From assembly GCF_028656955.1 (NCBI RefSeq), contig NZ_JAMDGY010000044.1, positions 1-64,000 of the forward strand: DNA of 64,000 nucleotides, written 5' to 3'. Every line of letters begins with the position of its first letter. The first letter of the stretch is position 1. A program made the translations under genes and the position numbers. The DNA is from Pseudomonas fontis. GTDB lineage: Bacteria; Pseudomonadota; Gammaproteobacteria; Pseudomonadales; Pseudomonadaceae. Below the pieces are notes generated by a model. That model worked only from the letters and a program-made list of their open reading frames with translations. It did not search any database and had not been told where the DNA came from. Of the stretch, positions 43,704 through 54,543 are shown piece after piece.

Positions 43704-44944
43704 CACGTATAGCCATGATCGTCTGGAATGAATTTCGCCACGATGCGAGAGTATTGAAAGAAGCGCAAACACTGCGAGCGGCAGGGTATCAAGTGTGCGT
43801 ATTTGCTCTCCACACGCCAGGTATCACTGAGCAACATCAACGATTGGAAAGTGGCATTGAGGTCCGGCGCATTGCCCGCAGCCCATTGTGGAAATTGCGC
43901 AAACGCAATGTACAAAGCCTCCCTGCATTTTCATCTACAGGATCAGGCCCCATCGGGCCAATAAGCCTCAAGCAGCAAATCCTAGGTATCGCCGCACGCA
44001 CTTGGACGCACCTGAGCTTGATCTACCATATGGTTCGATTCCGCGCCGACGTTATTCATGCTCACGACGTAAATACACTGCCTACGGCCTGGGTCGCAGC
44101 GAAACTCAGTCAGGCAAAAATAATTTATGACGCCCATGAAATCGGCACCAGTCGTGAGGGTTACGGCAGCTTTCGCACACTGGTTGGGCGGGTGGAAAAA
44201 TGCCTGATGCCGCGCGTCCATGGTTCAATCACCACAACGGACGCCCGCGCCAAATTCTTTGCCCGGGCCTACGGTGTCGCACGCCCGATGGTGTTGCAAA
44301 ATCGCCCCCGACTGACCCACGTTCCCGCGGGCGAAAAAATTCGTCAAACACTCGGGCTCAGCCAACCGTGGCCGATCATTCTTTACCAAGGTGGACTGCA
44401 ACAAGGTCGTGGCTTGGAGAAGCTGCTGCATGTGGCCACACAGGTACCCGGGGCTTACTTCGTATTCATCGGTGGCGGCCGACTCAGCCAGGCCCTCCAG
44501 GCGTTAAGCCAACAGCTGGGTCTGCTGGACAGAGTGCGCTTCATTCCAACGGTATCGTTAGCCGAATTACCTACGTATACCGCATCGGCAGATATTGGTG
44601 TTCAACCGATCGAGAACACATGCTTCAACCACTTCACTACCGATTCGAACAAACTCTTTGAATACCTGATCGCAGGCTTGCCTGTGGTCGCTACAGACTT
44701 CCCGGAAATCCGCCGGGTTGTTCGAGATCATGATGTGGGTTGCCTGGTTCCGGCCAACAATCAAGTGGCATTGGCCCATGCACTGAATCGCCTGGTGGCC
44801 AATCCGACACTACGCAAGCGCTACGCAAGCAATGCTCGAATTGCCGCCCAGCGGTTGAACTGGGAAACTCAAGAAGGCCAGTTGACGGATTTGTATCAGC
44901 AGATTCTGTCATCGCAGGCTAAATACTTGGATGGGCAGCCATGA
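43700..44944 (+). CDS. GT4-family glycosyltransferase
   Basis: This 414-residue GT-B glycosyltransferase has an N-terminal acceptor domain (MIVWNEFRHDARVLKEAQTLRAAGYQVCVF, VIHAHDVNTLPTAWVAAKL) and a C-terminal nucleotide-sugar domain (LYQGGLQQGRGLEKLL, and the FEYLIAGLPVVATDFPE loop carrying the conserved Glu). It probably adds one sugar of the surface polysaccharide from a nucleotide-sugar donor at the cytoplasmic face. Overlaps both neighbours by 4 bp, so it belongs to the same operon. GC returns to genome level here. Confidence 0.92.
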   Translation: MTRIAMIVWNEFRHDARVLKEAQTLRAAGYQVCVFALHTPGITEQHQRLESGIEVRRIARSPLWKLRKRNVQSLPAFSSTGSGPIGPISLKQQILGIAARTWTHLSLIYHMVRFRADVIHAHDVNTLPTAWVAAKLSQAKIIYDAHEIGTSREGYGSFRTLVGRVEKCLMPRVHGSITTTDARAKFFARAYGVARPMVLQNRPRLTHVPAGEKIRQTLGLSQPWPIILYQGGLQQGRGLEKLLHVATQVPGAYFVFIGGGRLSQALQALSQQLGLLDRVRFIPTVSLAELPTYTASADIGVQPIENTCFNHFTTDSNKLFEYLIAGLPVVATDFPEIRRVVRDHDVGCLVPANNQVALAHALNRLVANPTLRKRYASNARIAAQRLNWETQEGQLTDLYQQILSSQAKYLDGQP

Positions 44945-46137
44945 TCACGCGCATTCTGGTGCTGAGCTACTATTATCCACCGGATCTTTCTGCTGGCGCT
45001 TTCAGGGCTCAAGCACTAGTCAGGGCCCTGGTCGCAGAACTGGGCGACCAGCTACAGATAGATGTGGTAACGACACAACCAAACCGTTACCACAGTTATA
45101 CCGCAGACGCCGCAGCCAATGAGTCCATTAGCGGTGTTAATGTACGTCGGATTAGCGTTTCTTCACACCAGAGTGGCTTCCTTGACCAGTCCCGCGCATT
45201 CGCCACTTACGCTTTAAGTGCACGACGCCTGGTCACGAATAGTCGCTATGATCTGGTAGTCGCTACTTCATCGCGCCTAATGACTGCAACGCTAGGTGCC
45301 ATACTGGCCCGGCGTTGCCAAGCCCGGCTGTACCTGGATATTCGCGATATCTTCGTCGACATGCTGCCGGAACTGTTTTCAGTAAACACCGGGAAGCTGG
45401 TGGCCAGACTCTTTTCCCCTGTAGAACGCTGGACTATTCGCCAGGCAGCACGAGTCAACCTGATTTCTCCCGGTTTTTCTTCATACTTCAACAACCGCTA
45501 TCCAAACAAGGAATTCTCGCTTTACTCCAATGGTGTGGATGACCTGTTTCTAAGCAGTCCACTCTTCACTGCACAAATGCCAGTAGCGAAACGCAGAAAA
45601 CGGTTGCGGGTTGTTTATGCAGGGAATATAGGAGCCGGACAAGGTCTAGACCTGATACTGCCGGAACTGGCCAACCGACTGAGCCAAACAGTCGAATTTC
45701 AGGTCATCGGTGACGGAGGTGCACTGCACAAACTGGAACGTGAACTTGAACAGGCCAAGGTCAGGAACGTTGTCATCACGCCGCCCATGAGGCGCGAACG
45801 ATTGCTACAGGCTTATCATGAGGCAGACGTATTGTTTTTGCACCTCAACAACCTAAAAGCCCTTCAGCGTGTGCTGCCCTCAAAGATTTTCGAGTATGCC
45901 GCCACCCATAAGCCCATATGGGCAGGCCTCACAGGGTACTCCAGCCAGTTCGCGATTGAGAACATCAAGAACGTGGCACTGTTCCAGCCGTGTGACATCA
46001 ATGGTGCAGTGCAGGCTCTGGAGACGCTCCGCGTACAGCCGACCTCCCGAGAGGAGTTCGTTAGGCAATTCTCCCGAAGCACAATCATGCAACGTATGGC
46101 CAAGGATGTACTGCACACTTCCTCATGCTGGCACTAA
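44941..46137 (+). CDS. GT4-family glycosyltransferase (WbuB-like)
   Basis: The 398-residue glycosyltransferase starts ILVLSYYYPPDLSAGAFRAQALVRAL, the opening of the WbuB-type branch, and has the donor-domain segments VVYAGNIGAGQGLDL and LPSKIFEYAATHKPIWAGL. A preceding stretch YLDIRDIFVDMLPELF is also typical of the subgroup. It is the last gene of the polysaccharide operon, coupled by a 4-bp overlap, and is followed by a terminator-like hairpin. Donor and acceptor sugars cannot be read from the sequence. Confidence 0.92.
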   Translation: MITRILVLSYYYPPDLSAGAFRAQALVRALVAELGDQLQIDVVTTQPNRYHSYTADAAANESISGVNVRRISVSSHQSGFLDQSRAFATYALSARRLVTNSRYDLVVATSSRLMTATLGAILARRCQARLYLDIRDIFVDMLPELFSVNTGKLVARLFSPVERWTIRQAARVNLISPGFSSYFNNRYPNKEFSLYSNGVDDLFLSSPLFTAQMPVAKRRKRLRVVYAGNIGAGQGLDLILPELANRLSQTVEFQVIGDGGALHKLERELEQAKVRNVVITPPMRRERLLQAYHEADVLFLHLNNLKALQRVLPSKIFEYAATHKPIWAGLTGYSSQFAIENIKNVALFQPCDINGAVQALETLRVQPTSREEFVRQFSRSTIMQRMAKDVLHTSSCWH

Positions 46138-46145
46138 AAAGCAAA

Positions 46146-46174
46146 CGCCCTAGCCAAGTACTTCGGCCAGGGCG
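46146..46174. terminator. Bidirectional terminator-like hairpin
   Basis: CGCCCTAGCC and GGCCAGGGCG form 10-base arms (one mismatch) around a 9-base loop between the convergent glycosyltransferase and katG genes. On the minus strand it runs into GTTTGCTTTTT, which fits termination of katG. Confidence 0.65.
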
Positions 46175-46204
46175 CCACGTTTATCCACTTTACCGGGACA
46201 CTCT

Positions 46205-48424
<2,220 letters not shown>

Positions 48425-48554
48425 AGCGCGCTCCTCATTCTTGTTTTTTAGCTAAACACGATGCTTGAGCTTGGATTCGGATTGGCAATCCGGCAAATCG
48501 GTTTTTGTGATGGGCTCGATAGCCGCGCTCACTGAGCGCGGGTACGTGAGCCAA

Positions 48555-49568
48555 CTACTTGATCCGGCGGGTTTCTCGGGAGGGGGTGTAGCCAAAATAG
48601 GCGCTGTAGCATTTGCTGAAATGGCTAGGCGAGACGAAGCCGCAGGCCACGGAAACCTCGACCTGGGACAGTTCCGTGTGCTGCAGCAGGCGCCTGGCCT
48701 CGGTAATGCGCAGCTCCATGTAGTAGCGCTGCGGCGTGGTGCCCAATTGCTCCTTGAACAATCGCTCCAGCTGGCGGCGTGAACGGCCGGCGTAGACGGC
48801 CAGTTGCTCCAGCTCCAGCGGCTCCTCCAGGTTGGCGTCCATCAGCTTGACCACTTCGCGCAGCGGCGCACTGACTGAGGCGTGCAACTCGGGTTTGATC
48901 CGCCGATAACGTGACTCTTCAAAGGCCAGGATGTCCTCGATGCCTTCGACCAGAGCCTTGTCATGCAGGCTCTTGATCCAGGCCAGCGCCATGTGGAAGG
49001 CGCCAGCCGGGCTGGAGGCGCTCAGGCGGTCGCGATCCACGACAAAGGCGGCGCTGGTGACGTGGGTCACCTTGGCGATTTCCGCCAGGGCTGGCCGATG
49101 CTCGGGGTGAATCGCGCATTGATAGCCTTCCAGCAACCCGGCAGCCCCGAGGAACCATGCGCCGTTCCACAGCCCGGCCAGCGTGATGTGCTGCTCGGCC
49201 GCCGCCTTGAGCAGGCTGACCAGCGCCTCACTGGCCTCAAGCTCGGTGCGATAGCCGCCACACACCACCAGCAAGTCCAGGCCCTGCAGCGTCGCCAGGC
49301 TGATCTGTGCATCCGGCCGAATCACCAGGCCCAGGTCGCTGACCACCTCGCCCTCGCCCAGCCCCAAGGTACAGGGCGCAAACAGGTTGGGCCGCAGCAG
49401 GTTGGCCGTGACGATGGTATCCAGCGCCTGGGTAAAGGCCGGCAGGGAAAAATGCTCCAGCAGCAGGAAGCCTGCGCGGGTCGGGCGTTCAGGAGCGCTG
49501 TGCTGCGCGTCCAGGTAACGCAGGTTCTTGCCCTGCATGCCCCCGCTGAATTGGCGTCGTTCAGTCAA
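48555..49568 (-). CDS. GlxA-type AraC-family regulator (DJ-1/PfpI + HTH)
   Basis: The 337-residue protein combines an N-terminal DJ-1/PfpI-like domain (about 30-200, GFLLLEHFSLPAFTQAL) with a C-terminal AraC DNA-binding domain (about 235-330, LAVYAGRSRRQLERLFKEQLG and VACGFVSPSHFSKCYSAYFG). In the DJ-1 domain the nucleophile-elbow position reads GLWNGAWFLGAAG, so the usual Cys is missing, as in regulatory members that bind rather than cleave amines. The start is TTG 49568 with GAGG upstream, or ATG 49538. It is similar in design to GbdR/CdhR. Divergent from lsfA and a possible regulator of its own neighbourhood; ligand unknown. Confidence 0.87.
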   Translation of the reverse strand: MTERRQFSGGMQGKNLRYLDAQHSAPERPTRAGFLLLEHFSLPAFTQALDTIVTANLLRPNLFAPCTLGLGEGEVVSDLGLVIRPDAQISLATLQGLDLLVVCGGYRTELEASEALVSLLKAAAEQHITLAGLWNGAWFLGAAGLLEGYQCAIHPEHRPALAEIAKVTHVTSAAFVVDRDRLSASSPAGAFHMALAWIKSLHDKALVEGIEDILAFEESRYRRIKPELHASVSAPLREVVKLMDANLEEPLELEQLAVYAGRSRRQLERLFKEQLGTTPQRYYMELRITEARRLLQHTELSQVEVSVACGFVSPSHFSKCYSAYFGYTPSRETRRIK

Positions 49569-49767
49569 TGTTCGCCTCGCTTGTTGTTATTACGAACACA
49601 TTGCCTTCCCTTGAATAGCAAAGTCGAAATTCTCCACTGCTGCTCGTCTGCCAGCAACCACAAGCGAAGGTTTTCCGGGCAGTGCGCAAGCGCCTCCTAT
49701 ACTCAGGCGTCCGCACGGCAGTCCGTGTACTGAACACCCCCTTACACCCCCTGCAAGGAGATCAGAC

Positions 49768-50421
49768 ATGACCATTAGAATCGGCGACGAAGCGCCGGAT
49801 TTCACCGCCGACACCACTGAAGGCCCGATCCACTTCCACCAATGGATCGGCGACAAATGGGCGATCCTGTTCTCCCATCCCAAGGACTTCACCCCGGTCT
49901 GCACCACCGAGCTGGGCTATGTGGCCCGCCTCAAGCCCGAGTTCGACAAACGCAATACCAGGGTCATCGGGCTGAGCATCGACCCGGTCAGCGACCACCA
50001 TGCCTGGGTCGGTGATATCGCGGAGACCCAGGGCCATGCCGTCAACTACCCGATGATCGGTGACGAGAACCTGGTGGTGGCCAAGCTCTACGACATGATC
50101 CACCCCAACGCCAGCGGCGGTTCGCGCAGCGCGGTAGACAACGCCACCGTGCGTTCGGTGTTCATCATTGGCCCGGACAAGAAGATCAAGGCCATGCTGA
50201 TCTACCCGATGAGCGCCGGGCGCAATTTCGACGAGGTGTTGCGCCTGCTCGATGCGCTGCAATTGAATGCCAAGCACACAGTGGCCACGCCGGTTAACTG
50301 GAAGCCGGGGGACGACGTGATCATCCCGACTTCGGTGTCGGATGAAGATGCCCGCAAGAAGTACCCGGAAGGCTTCAAAACCCTGAAACCCTATCTGCGC
50401 ACGGTGCCTCAGCCCAAGTGA
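49768..50421 (+). CDS. lsfA: 1-Cys peroxiredoxin (Prx6 type)
   Basis: The 217-residue peroxiredoxin has the single conserved Cys45 in FTPVCTTELG, no resolving Cys, and the Prx6 C-terminal dimerisation part (SVFIIGPDKKIKAMLIYPMSAGRNFDEVLR). LsfA of pseudomonads reduces hydroperoxides with ascorbate or other reductants and is induced under sulfate limitation. A strong ribosome-binding site (AAGGAG) precedes the ATG. It stands beside the katG/GlxA genes, so peroxide stress is the common theme. A hairpin follows the stop codon. Confidence 0.95.
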   Translation: MTIRIGDEAPDFTADTTEGPIHFHQWIGDKWAILFSHPKDFTPVCTTELGYVARLKPEFDKRNTRVIGLSIDPVSDHHAWVGDIAETQGHAVNYPMIGDENLVVAKLYDMIHPNASGGSRSAVDNATVRSVFIIGPDKKIKAMLIYPMSAGRNFDEVLRLLDALQLNAKHTVATPVNWKPGDDVIIPTSVSDEDARKKYPEGFKTLKPYLRTVPQPK

Positions 50422-50429
50422 CGCGTGTG

Positions 50430-50449
50430 TGGGGCGCCTGGTCGCCCCA
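50430..50449 (+). terminator. Hairpin after lsfA
   Basis: TGGGGCG and CGCCCCA enclose a 6-base loop 8 bp past the stop codon. The following bases CTACTTGCTC are only weakly T-rich. Confidence 0.6.
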
Positions 50450-50509
50450 CTACTTGCTCAGCGCAAGACCATTGCCGCCGCTGCTGCCAGCATGATCGCC
50501 GCCGCCCCG

Positions 50510-50664
50510 GGCGGTGATGTCGACTTCCTGCTGATGCATTTGCCGAATTTGCCATGTCGGTGGCCCGGCGCTTGCCGGGCATCAAGAAAATGCGGAGTAT
50601 GTTCGTGCTCAAGGAAATCAAGCCGTTCGTATCGTTCCCGGTGAAACGCGCCCTGGACATTTGA
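50510..50664 (+). pseudogene. Lrp/AsnC-family regulator, C-terminal remnant
   Basis: After a short piece reading GDVDFLL, a +2 frame (50530-50664) encodes ADAFAEFAMSVARR followed by LPGIKKMRSMFVLKEIKPFV and SFPV, the C-terminal effector domain of AsnC-type regulators (LPGV..SMFVLKE.KPF motif). There is no upstream HTH, and the two pieces sit in different frames, so this is a decayed gene tail. It lies just after lsfA. Confidence 0.7.
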
Positions 50665-50694
50665 AACTTCAACCTTATGGATGAGTACCCGCAC

Positions 50695-50829
50695 ATGCGT
50701 GAAAGAAAATCAGCCCGGCTCCTGGCGGTGAGCCCTGCTCGCAACGTCCTGCTGTTCAGGTTCGTACACAAGGAGGAGCAAGCGGGTGTGTTCGAGCCGG
50801 CCAGCCTGGCTGAACGGGAGGCGTCATGA
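50695..50829 (+). pseudogene. Nudix hydrolase N-terminal remnant
   Basis: A 44-codon ORF, MRERKSARLLAVSPARNV plus LLFRFVHKEEQAGVF and a short tail, matches the first strands of a Nudix hydrolase (SARLLVID..VLLFRFVHK is the usual opening) but stops before the Nudix box. The TGA overlaps the ATG of the following GNAT gene by 4 bp, as if an in-frame deletion removed the enzyme body while keeping translational coupling. Its product may serve only to deliver ribosomes to the GNAT gene. Confidence 0.7.
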
Positions 50830-51332
50830 TCACGGTACGGCAGGTAGTGCCTGCTGAATGGGCGCTGTACCGGGATCTGCGCCTGCAAGCACTGCGTGAC
50901 GCACCGGATGCGTTCGGCAGTACCTATGAAGCAGAGGCGCAACGGTCAGACGAACTTTGGTCGGCGCGGGTCGCGGCTGCGTTTGATAGCGGCAGGGACC
51001 GGGCTTTTTTTGCGCGCAATGGCGCTGCCGTGTGCGGCTTGGTCTGGTGCAAGGTGTCCGCCACTGAAGCCACAGTAGCCGAGGTTTTCCAGATGTGGGT
51101 CGAGCCTGCTTCGCGTGGCAGCGGCGCCGGGCGTGCCCTGCTGGCAGCGGCCGTCGCCTGGGCGCAAAGTGTCGGTGTGCGTGGTGTTCGGCTGGGGGTC
51201 ACCACTGGCGACAGCCCTGCCACGCGCCTGTACACGGCGCAAGGCTTCCGCCCGGTGGGTGACCTGGAGCGCCTGCGCGAGGCTTCTGAACTGATGGCCC
51301 AGACGATGGTGCTGGAGTTGTCAGCACGCTGA
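50826..51332 (+). CDS. GNAT-family N-acetyltransferase
   Basis: The 168-residue protein has a GNAT fold: N-terminal WALYRDLRLQALRDAPDAFGS, strand 4 and the acetyl-CoA pyrophosphate loop VEPASRGSGAGRALLAAAV (R/Q-x-x-G-x-A type), and strand 5 GVRLGVTTGDSPATRLYTAQGFRPVG. It probably acetylates a small molecule or protein amine in the cytosol. The start is coupled to the Nudix remnant stop (ATGA). A REP stem follows. Confidence 0.9.
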   Translation: MITVRQVVPAEWALYRDLRLQALRDAPDAFGSTYEAEAQRSDELWSARVAAAFDSGRDRAFFARNGAAVCGLVWCKVSATEATVAEVFQMWVEPASRGSGAGRALLAAAVAWAQSVGVRGVRLGVTTGDSPATRLYTAQGFRPVGDLERLREASELMAQTMVLELSAR

Positions 51333-51352
51333 TTTGCCAGCAGTACCGGCCA

Positions 51353-51429
51353 CATCGCTGGCAAAGCCAGCTCCCACCCTGATCAGTGGCATCCCCGATC
51401 CATTGTGGGAGCCGGCCTTGCCGGCGATT
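51353..51429. repeat. REP doublet
   Basis: CATCGCTGGCAAAGCCAGCTCCCAC and GTGGGAGCCGGCCTTGCCGGCGATT are inverted REP units with two differing stems, between the GNAT gene and the convergent RimK-like gene. Confidence 0.82.
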
Positions 51430-51478
51430 GGCCAGCGACGCGCACGTCTGCACAGCAGCCACAGCTTTTAGCCAACAG

Positions 51479-53065
51479 CTACCACGCCTGACCACGGCGC
51501 TTGACGTCCAGGCGGCGGATGAACTCCTCCAGCACCAAGCCATACAAATCATCCTTGAGATAAGCATCCTCGATCCCGGCATCAAGGTTGGGATTGTCGT
51601 TGACTTCGATCACCACGACCCGATCACCACATTGCTTCAGGTCCACCCCATACAACCCGTCACCGATCAGGTTGGCCGTGTTCACCGCCAGCTCCACCAC
51701 CGCCCGTGGCGCCTCATGCACCGCCAAGGTCCGGCACTCACCATTGATCTCCCCCGCCTGGGCCTTGTGGTTGTAGATTTGCCAGTGCCCCTTGGACATG
51801 AAGTACTGGCACGCATACACCGGCTTGCGGTTGAGCACACCTATGCGCCAGTCGTACTCGGTGTAGAGGTACTCCTGGGCCAGCAACAGCACCGAATGCT
51901 CAAACAACTGCGCCGCAGCCAACGCCATGGCCTGCTGGCTCTCCACCTTGATCACGCCCTTGGAAAAACAGCCATCGGGGATTTTCAGCACCAGCGGGAA
52001 ACCCAGGCGCTCAGCGACCTGCGCCATCTCCTCGGGGCGATCCTTGTAGAGGATTTCACTGCGCGGCATGCTCAAGCCATGGCTCTTGAGCAAGTCATTG
52101 AGGTAGACCTTGTTGGTACAGCGCAGAATCGAAGCCGGGTCGTCCATTACCACCAGCCCTTCGCTCTCGGCCTTCTTGGCAAAGCGGTAGGTGTGGTTGT
52201 CGACACTGGTGGTTTCGCGGATCAACAGCGCATCGTATTCGGCCAGGCGCGCGTAGTCTTTCTTCTCGATCAACTCCACGTCCACGCCCAGGCGCCGCCC
52301 CACTTCGATGAACCGGCTCAGCGCCTTGGCGTTCGATGGCGGCAAGGCCTCCTGCGGGTCGTGCAGGATGGCCAGGTCGTAGCGGAACAGCCGTTTGGAG
52401 CGCGGCTGACGCCAGATCTTGCGGCTGAAGCCATCCAAGGCCAGCGCAAAATCATCCTGCTGAGCACCGCGCAAGCGTGTCAGGGCCCCCGCCTTGATGC
52501 CGGTGATATGCCAATGCTCGCGCTTGCGAAACTCCACCAGCAGAATCGGGCAGGGGAATACATCAAACAATTGCCGGGCCAACTCTTGCAACGGCTGAAG
52601 TTCGGTCTGGCCAAAGTACAAACTCAGGGTGAAACTTTCCGTGTCGTCATACGGGTGGTCATGCAGGGCATGATCAAGGCTTTTGTCCAAGTCATCCAGG
52701 GCAAGCCCGTAGAGTGACTTCCTGGTTAACTCACTGATGGTTTTAACCGACGGGATTACGTTGTGCCCGCGCGCCTCGGCCAATAACGAACAATAGTAAC
52801 CCTGCCCCAGATACTTATAACTACGGCACAGATTGATGACCTGCACCCGTTTGCCGCCTGTGGCCTGAAGGGGTTTTTCCAGGTAGTCCTGCGCCGTGAC
52901 CAGATCTTCGCTCGGGAAGTAGGACGCCCAGTCCTCCAGGCGTTCGACGATGATCACCAACTGGCTCTGGGTAGCCGGCAGGGGTGTCATCAGCGGTCGA
53001 AGAGGCATTGCCGAAGCGGGCGATTGAGTTGATACTTCAAACGTTTTCAGCGGTACCGCAGCCAT
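51479..53065 (-). CDS. RimK-like ATP-grasp protein (RLAN domain)
   Basis: This 528-residue protein has an N-terminal RimK-like RLAN region (about 25-190), then a pre-ATP-grasp domain (LLIRETTSVDNHTYRFAKKAESEG) and an ATP-grasp domain with LVLKIPDGCFSKGVIKVE (loop over ATP) and the metal-binding end VVVIEVNDNPNLDAG near 490. It belongs to the peptide/amino-acid ligase superfamily and likely joins an amino acid or small amine to an unknown acceptor. The start MAAVPLK at 53065 follows AAGGA; the in-frame extension upstream is rejected. It is divergent from a GNAT gene, which in related bacteria is commonly found beside it; a functional pair is inferred. Confidence 0.88.
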   Translation of the reverse strand: MAAVPLKTFEVSTQSPASAMPLRPLMTPLPATQSQLVIIVERLEDWASYFPSEDLVTAQDYLEKPLQATGGKRVQVINLCRSYKYLGQGYYCSLLAEARGHNVIPSVKTISELTRKSLYGLALDDLDKSLDHALHDHPYDDTESFTLSLYFGQTELQPLQELARQLFDVFPCPILLVEFRKREHWHITGIKAGALTRLRGAQQDDFALALDGFSRKIWRQPRSKRLFRYDLAILHDPQEALPPSNAKALSRFIEVGRRLGVDVELIEKKDYARLAEYDALLIRETTSVDNHTYRFAKKAESEGLVVMDDPASILRCTNKVYLNDLLKSHGLSMPRSEILYKDRPEEMAQVAERLGFPLVLKIPDGCFSKGVIKVESQQAMALAAAQLFEHSVLLLAQEYLYTEYDWRIGVLNRKPVYACQYFMSKGHWQIYNHKAQAGEINGECRTLAVHEAPRAVVELAVNTANLIGDGLYGVDLKQCGDRVVVIEVNDNPNLDAGIEDAYLKDDLYGLVLEEFIRRLDVKRRGQAW

Positions 53066-53157
53066 GGGTAATCGATCCTTGGGAAACCAGTCCTTTCTAT
53101 AAAGCACAGGCTTTTTTGAAAGTCCCGTTTCGTTACTCACTCTTTACGGTCGCCGCC

Positions 53158-53688
53158 ATGGACTTTATATATCGACGCGCAGAGCTCACCGATATCGCTG
53201 AACTTCTGCACTTGGAACAACAGTGTTTTGCACAGGATCGGCTGAGCGCCCGCCAGTTTCGCTGGATGCTTTGCCGCGCCAATGCCTGGCTGCTGGTCGC
53301 CCAGGCCGGTACGCAGTTATCGGGATATGCCCTGGTGCTGTTTCGCCGCCGGACATCACTGGCCCGCGTGTACTCGTTGGCGATTGCCGCCAGTGCCCGT
53401 GGCCAGGGCCTGGGCAAACGCTTGCTGAGCCTGGCCGAAGACCACGCAAGGCAGCGCCATTGCACGGCCCTGCGCCTGGAAGTACGCACGGACAACCCGG
53501 TAGCCATCGCCCTGTACGAGCGTCATGGCTACCGTTGTTTTGCCCGCGTGGAGAGTTTTTACCAGGACCACACCCCGGCACTGCGCTACGAGAAGCGCCT
53601 GGGTGCCGACGTGTCCGCCATCAGTCCAGATCTGCTGCGCTGTGCCGTTCCGGCACCTGGCTCGCTTCATCACCCCAGGTCCGGTTGA
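53158..53688 (+). CDS. GNAT-family N-acetyltransferase (RimI-like)
   Basis: The 176-residue protein shows a complete GNAT domain: MDFIYRRAELTDIAELLHLEQQCF, the acetyl-CoA loop AASARGQGLGKRLLSLAEDHA and ALRLEVRTDNPVAIALYERHGY. Homologues next to RimK-like genes are often longer, with a C39-peptidase part after the GNAT domain; here the protein ends shortly after the domain and its last 68 bp overlap the convergent yghU gene, which suggests that the C-terminus has been lost. The start at 53158 is chosen over an earlier in-frame ATG in the rimK-like gene. Confidence 0.88.
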   Translation: MDFIYRRAELTDIAELLHLEQQCFAQDRLSARQFRWMLCRANAWLLVAQAGTQLSGYALVLFRRRTSLARVYSLAIAASARGQGLGKRLLSLAEDHARQRHCTALRLEVRTDNPVAIALYERHGYRCFARVESFYQDHTPALRYEKRLGADVSAISPDLLRCAVPAPGSLHHPRSG

Positions 53689-54460
53689 CCCGCTGCCCGC
53701 GCATCACCGCCGGGCGCTTGGCAATCGCCTGCGCCCAGCGCTGTACGTGGGTGTACTCGTGCACGCTGAGGAACTCCGCCGCCGAATACTGGTTGCCCAC
53801 GACCAACTGGCCATACCAGGACCACACCGCGATATCGGCGATGGTATAGCTGCCGCCGGCCAGGTAGGCACTCTCGGCAAGGCGCCGGTCCAGTACGTCC
53901 AGCTGGCGTTTCACTTCCATGGTGAAGCGGTTGATCGGGTACTCGAACTTCTCCGGCGCGTAGGCATAGAAATGCCCGAAGCCGCCCCCCAGGTAAGGCG
54001 CCGAGCCCATCTGCCAGAACAGCCAGTTGAGTGTCTCGGTACGCCCGGCCAGGTCAGTGGGCAGGAACTCGCCAAACTTCTCCGCCAGGTACAGCAGGAT
54101 CGAGCCGGACTCGAACACGCGGATGGCCGGCGACGCAGTGGTGTCGAGCAATGCCGGGATCTTCGAGTTGGGGTTGACCTCGACAAAGCCGCTGGAGAAC
54201 TGCTCACCCTCGGTGATCCGGATCAGCCAGGCATCGTACTCGGCACCGCTGTGCCCAAGCGCCAGCAGCTCCTCCAGCAGGATGGTGACCTTCACGCCAT
54301 TGGGCGTGGCCAGCGAGTAGAGCTGCAAGGGTTGCTTGCCAACCGGCAGCGCTTTTTCGTGGGTCGGCCCGGCGACAGGCCGGTTGATGTTGGCGAACTC
54401 GCCACCGTTAGGCGCCTCGTGGCGCCAGACCTTGGGCGGAACATAGGCTGCTTTGCTCAT
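53621..54460 (-). CDS. yghU: Glutathione S-transferase-like disulfide-bond oxidoreductase (YghU type)
   Basis: The 279-residue protein has the Nu-class GST layout: an N-terminal extension, a thioredoxin-like domain (LYSLATPNGVKVTILLEEL, and SGFVEVNPNSKIPALLD with the Ser/Pro glutathione-binding residues near residue 120), and a C-terminal helical domain (NWLFWQMGSAPYLGGGFGHFYAYAPE). YghU enzymes bind two glutathiones and act as disulfide reductases. It is a single-gene unit; its 3' end overlaps the convergent GNAT gene by 68 bp. Confidence 0.92.
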   Translation of the reverse strand: MSKAAYVPPKVWRHEAPNGGEFANINRPVAGPTHEKALPVGKQPLQLYSLATPNGVKVTILLEELLALGHSGAEYDAWLIRITEGEQFSSGFVEVNPNSKIPALLDTTASPAIRVFESGSILLYLAEKFGEFLPTDLAGRTETLNWLFWQMGSAPYLGGGFGHFYAYAPEKFEYPINRFTMEVKRQLDVLDRRLAESAYLAGGSYTIADIAVWSWYGQLVVGNQYSAAEFLSVHEYTHVQRWAQAIAKRPAVMRGQRVNRTWGDEASQVPERHSAADLD

Positions 54461-54543
54461 GAAGCCGATCTCCTGGTTGGGCTGGAGGGCTAACTTACGC
54501 CAACTGTCCCGGCGCTGGCCAACCCTTCTTGGCCAAGGCCGCG

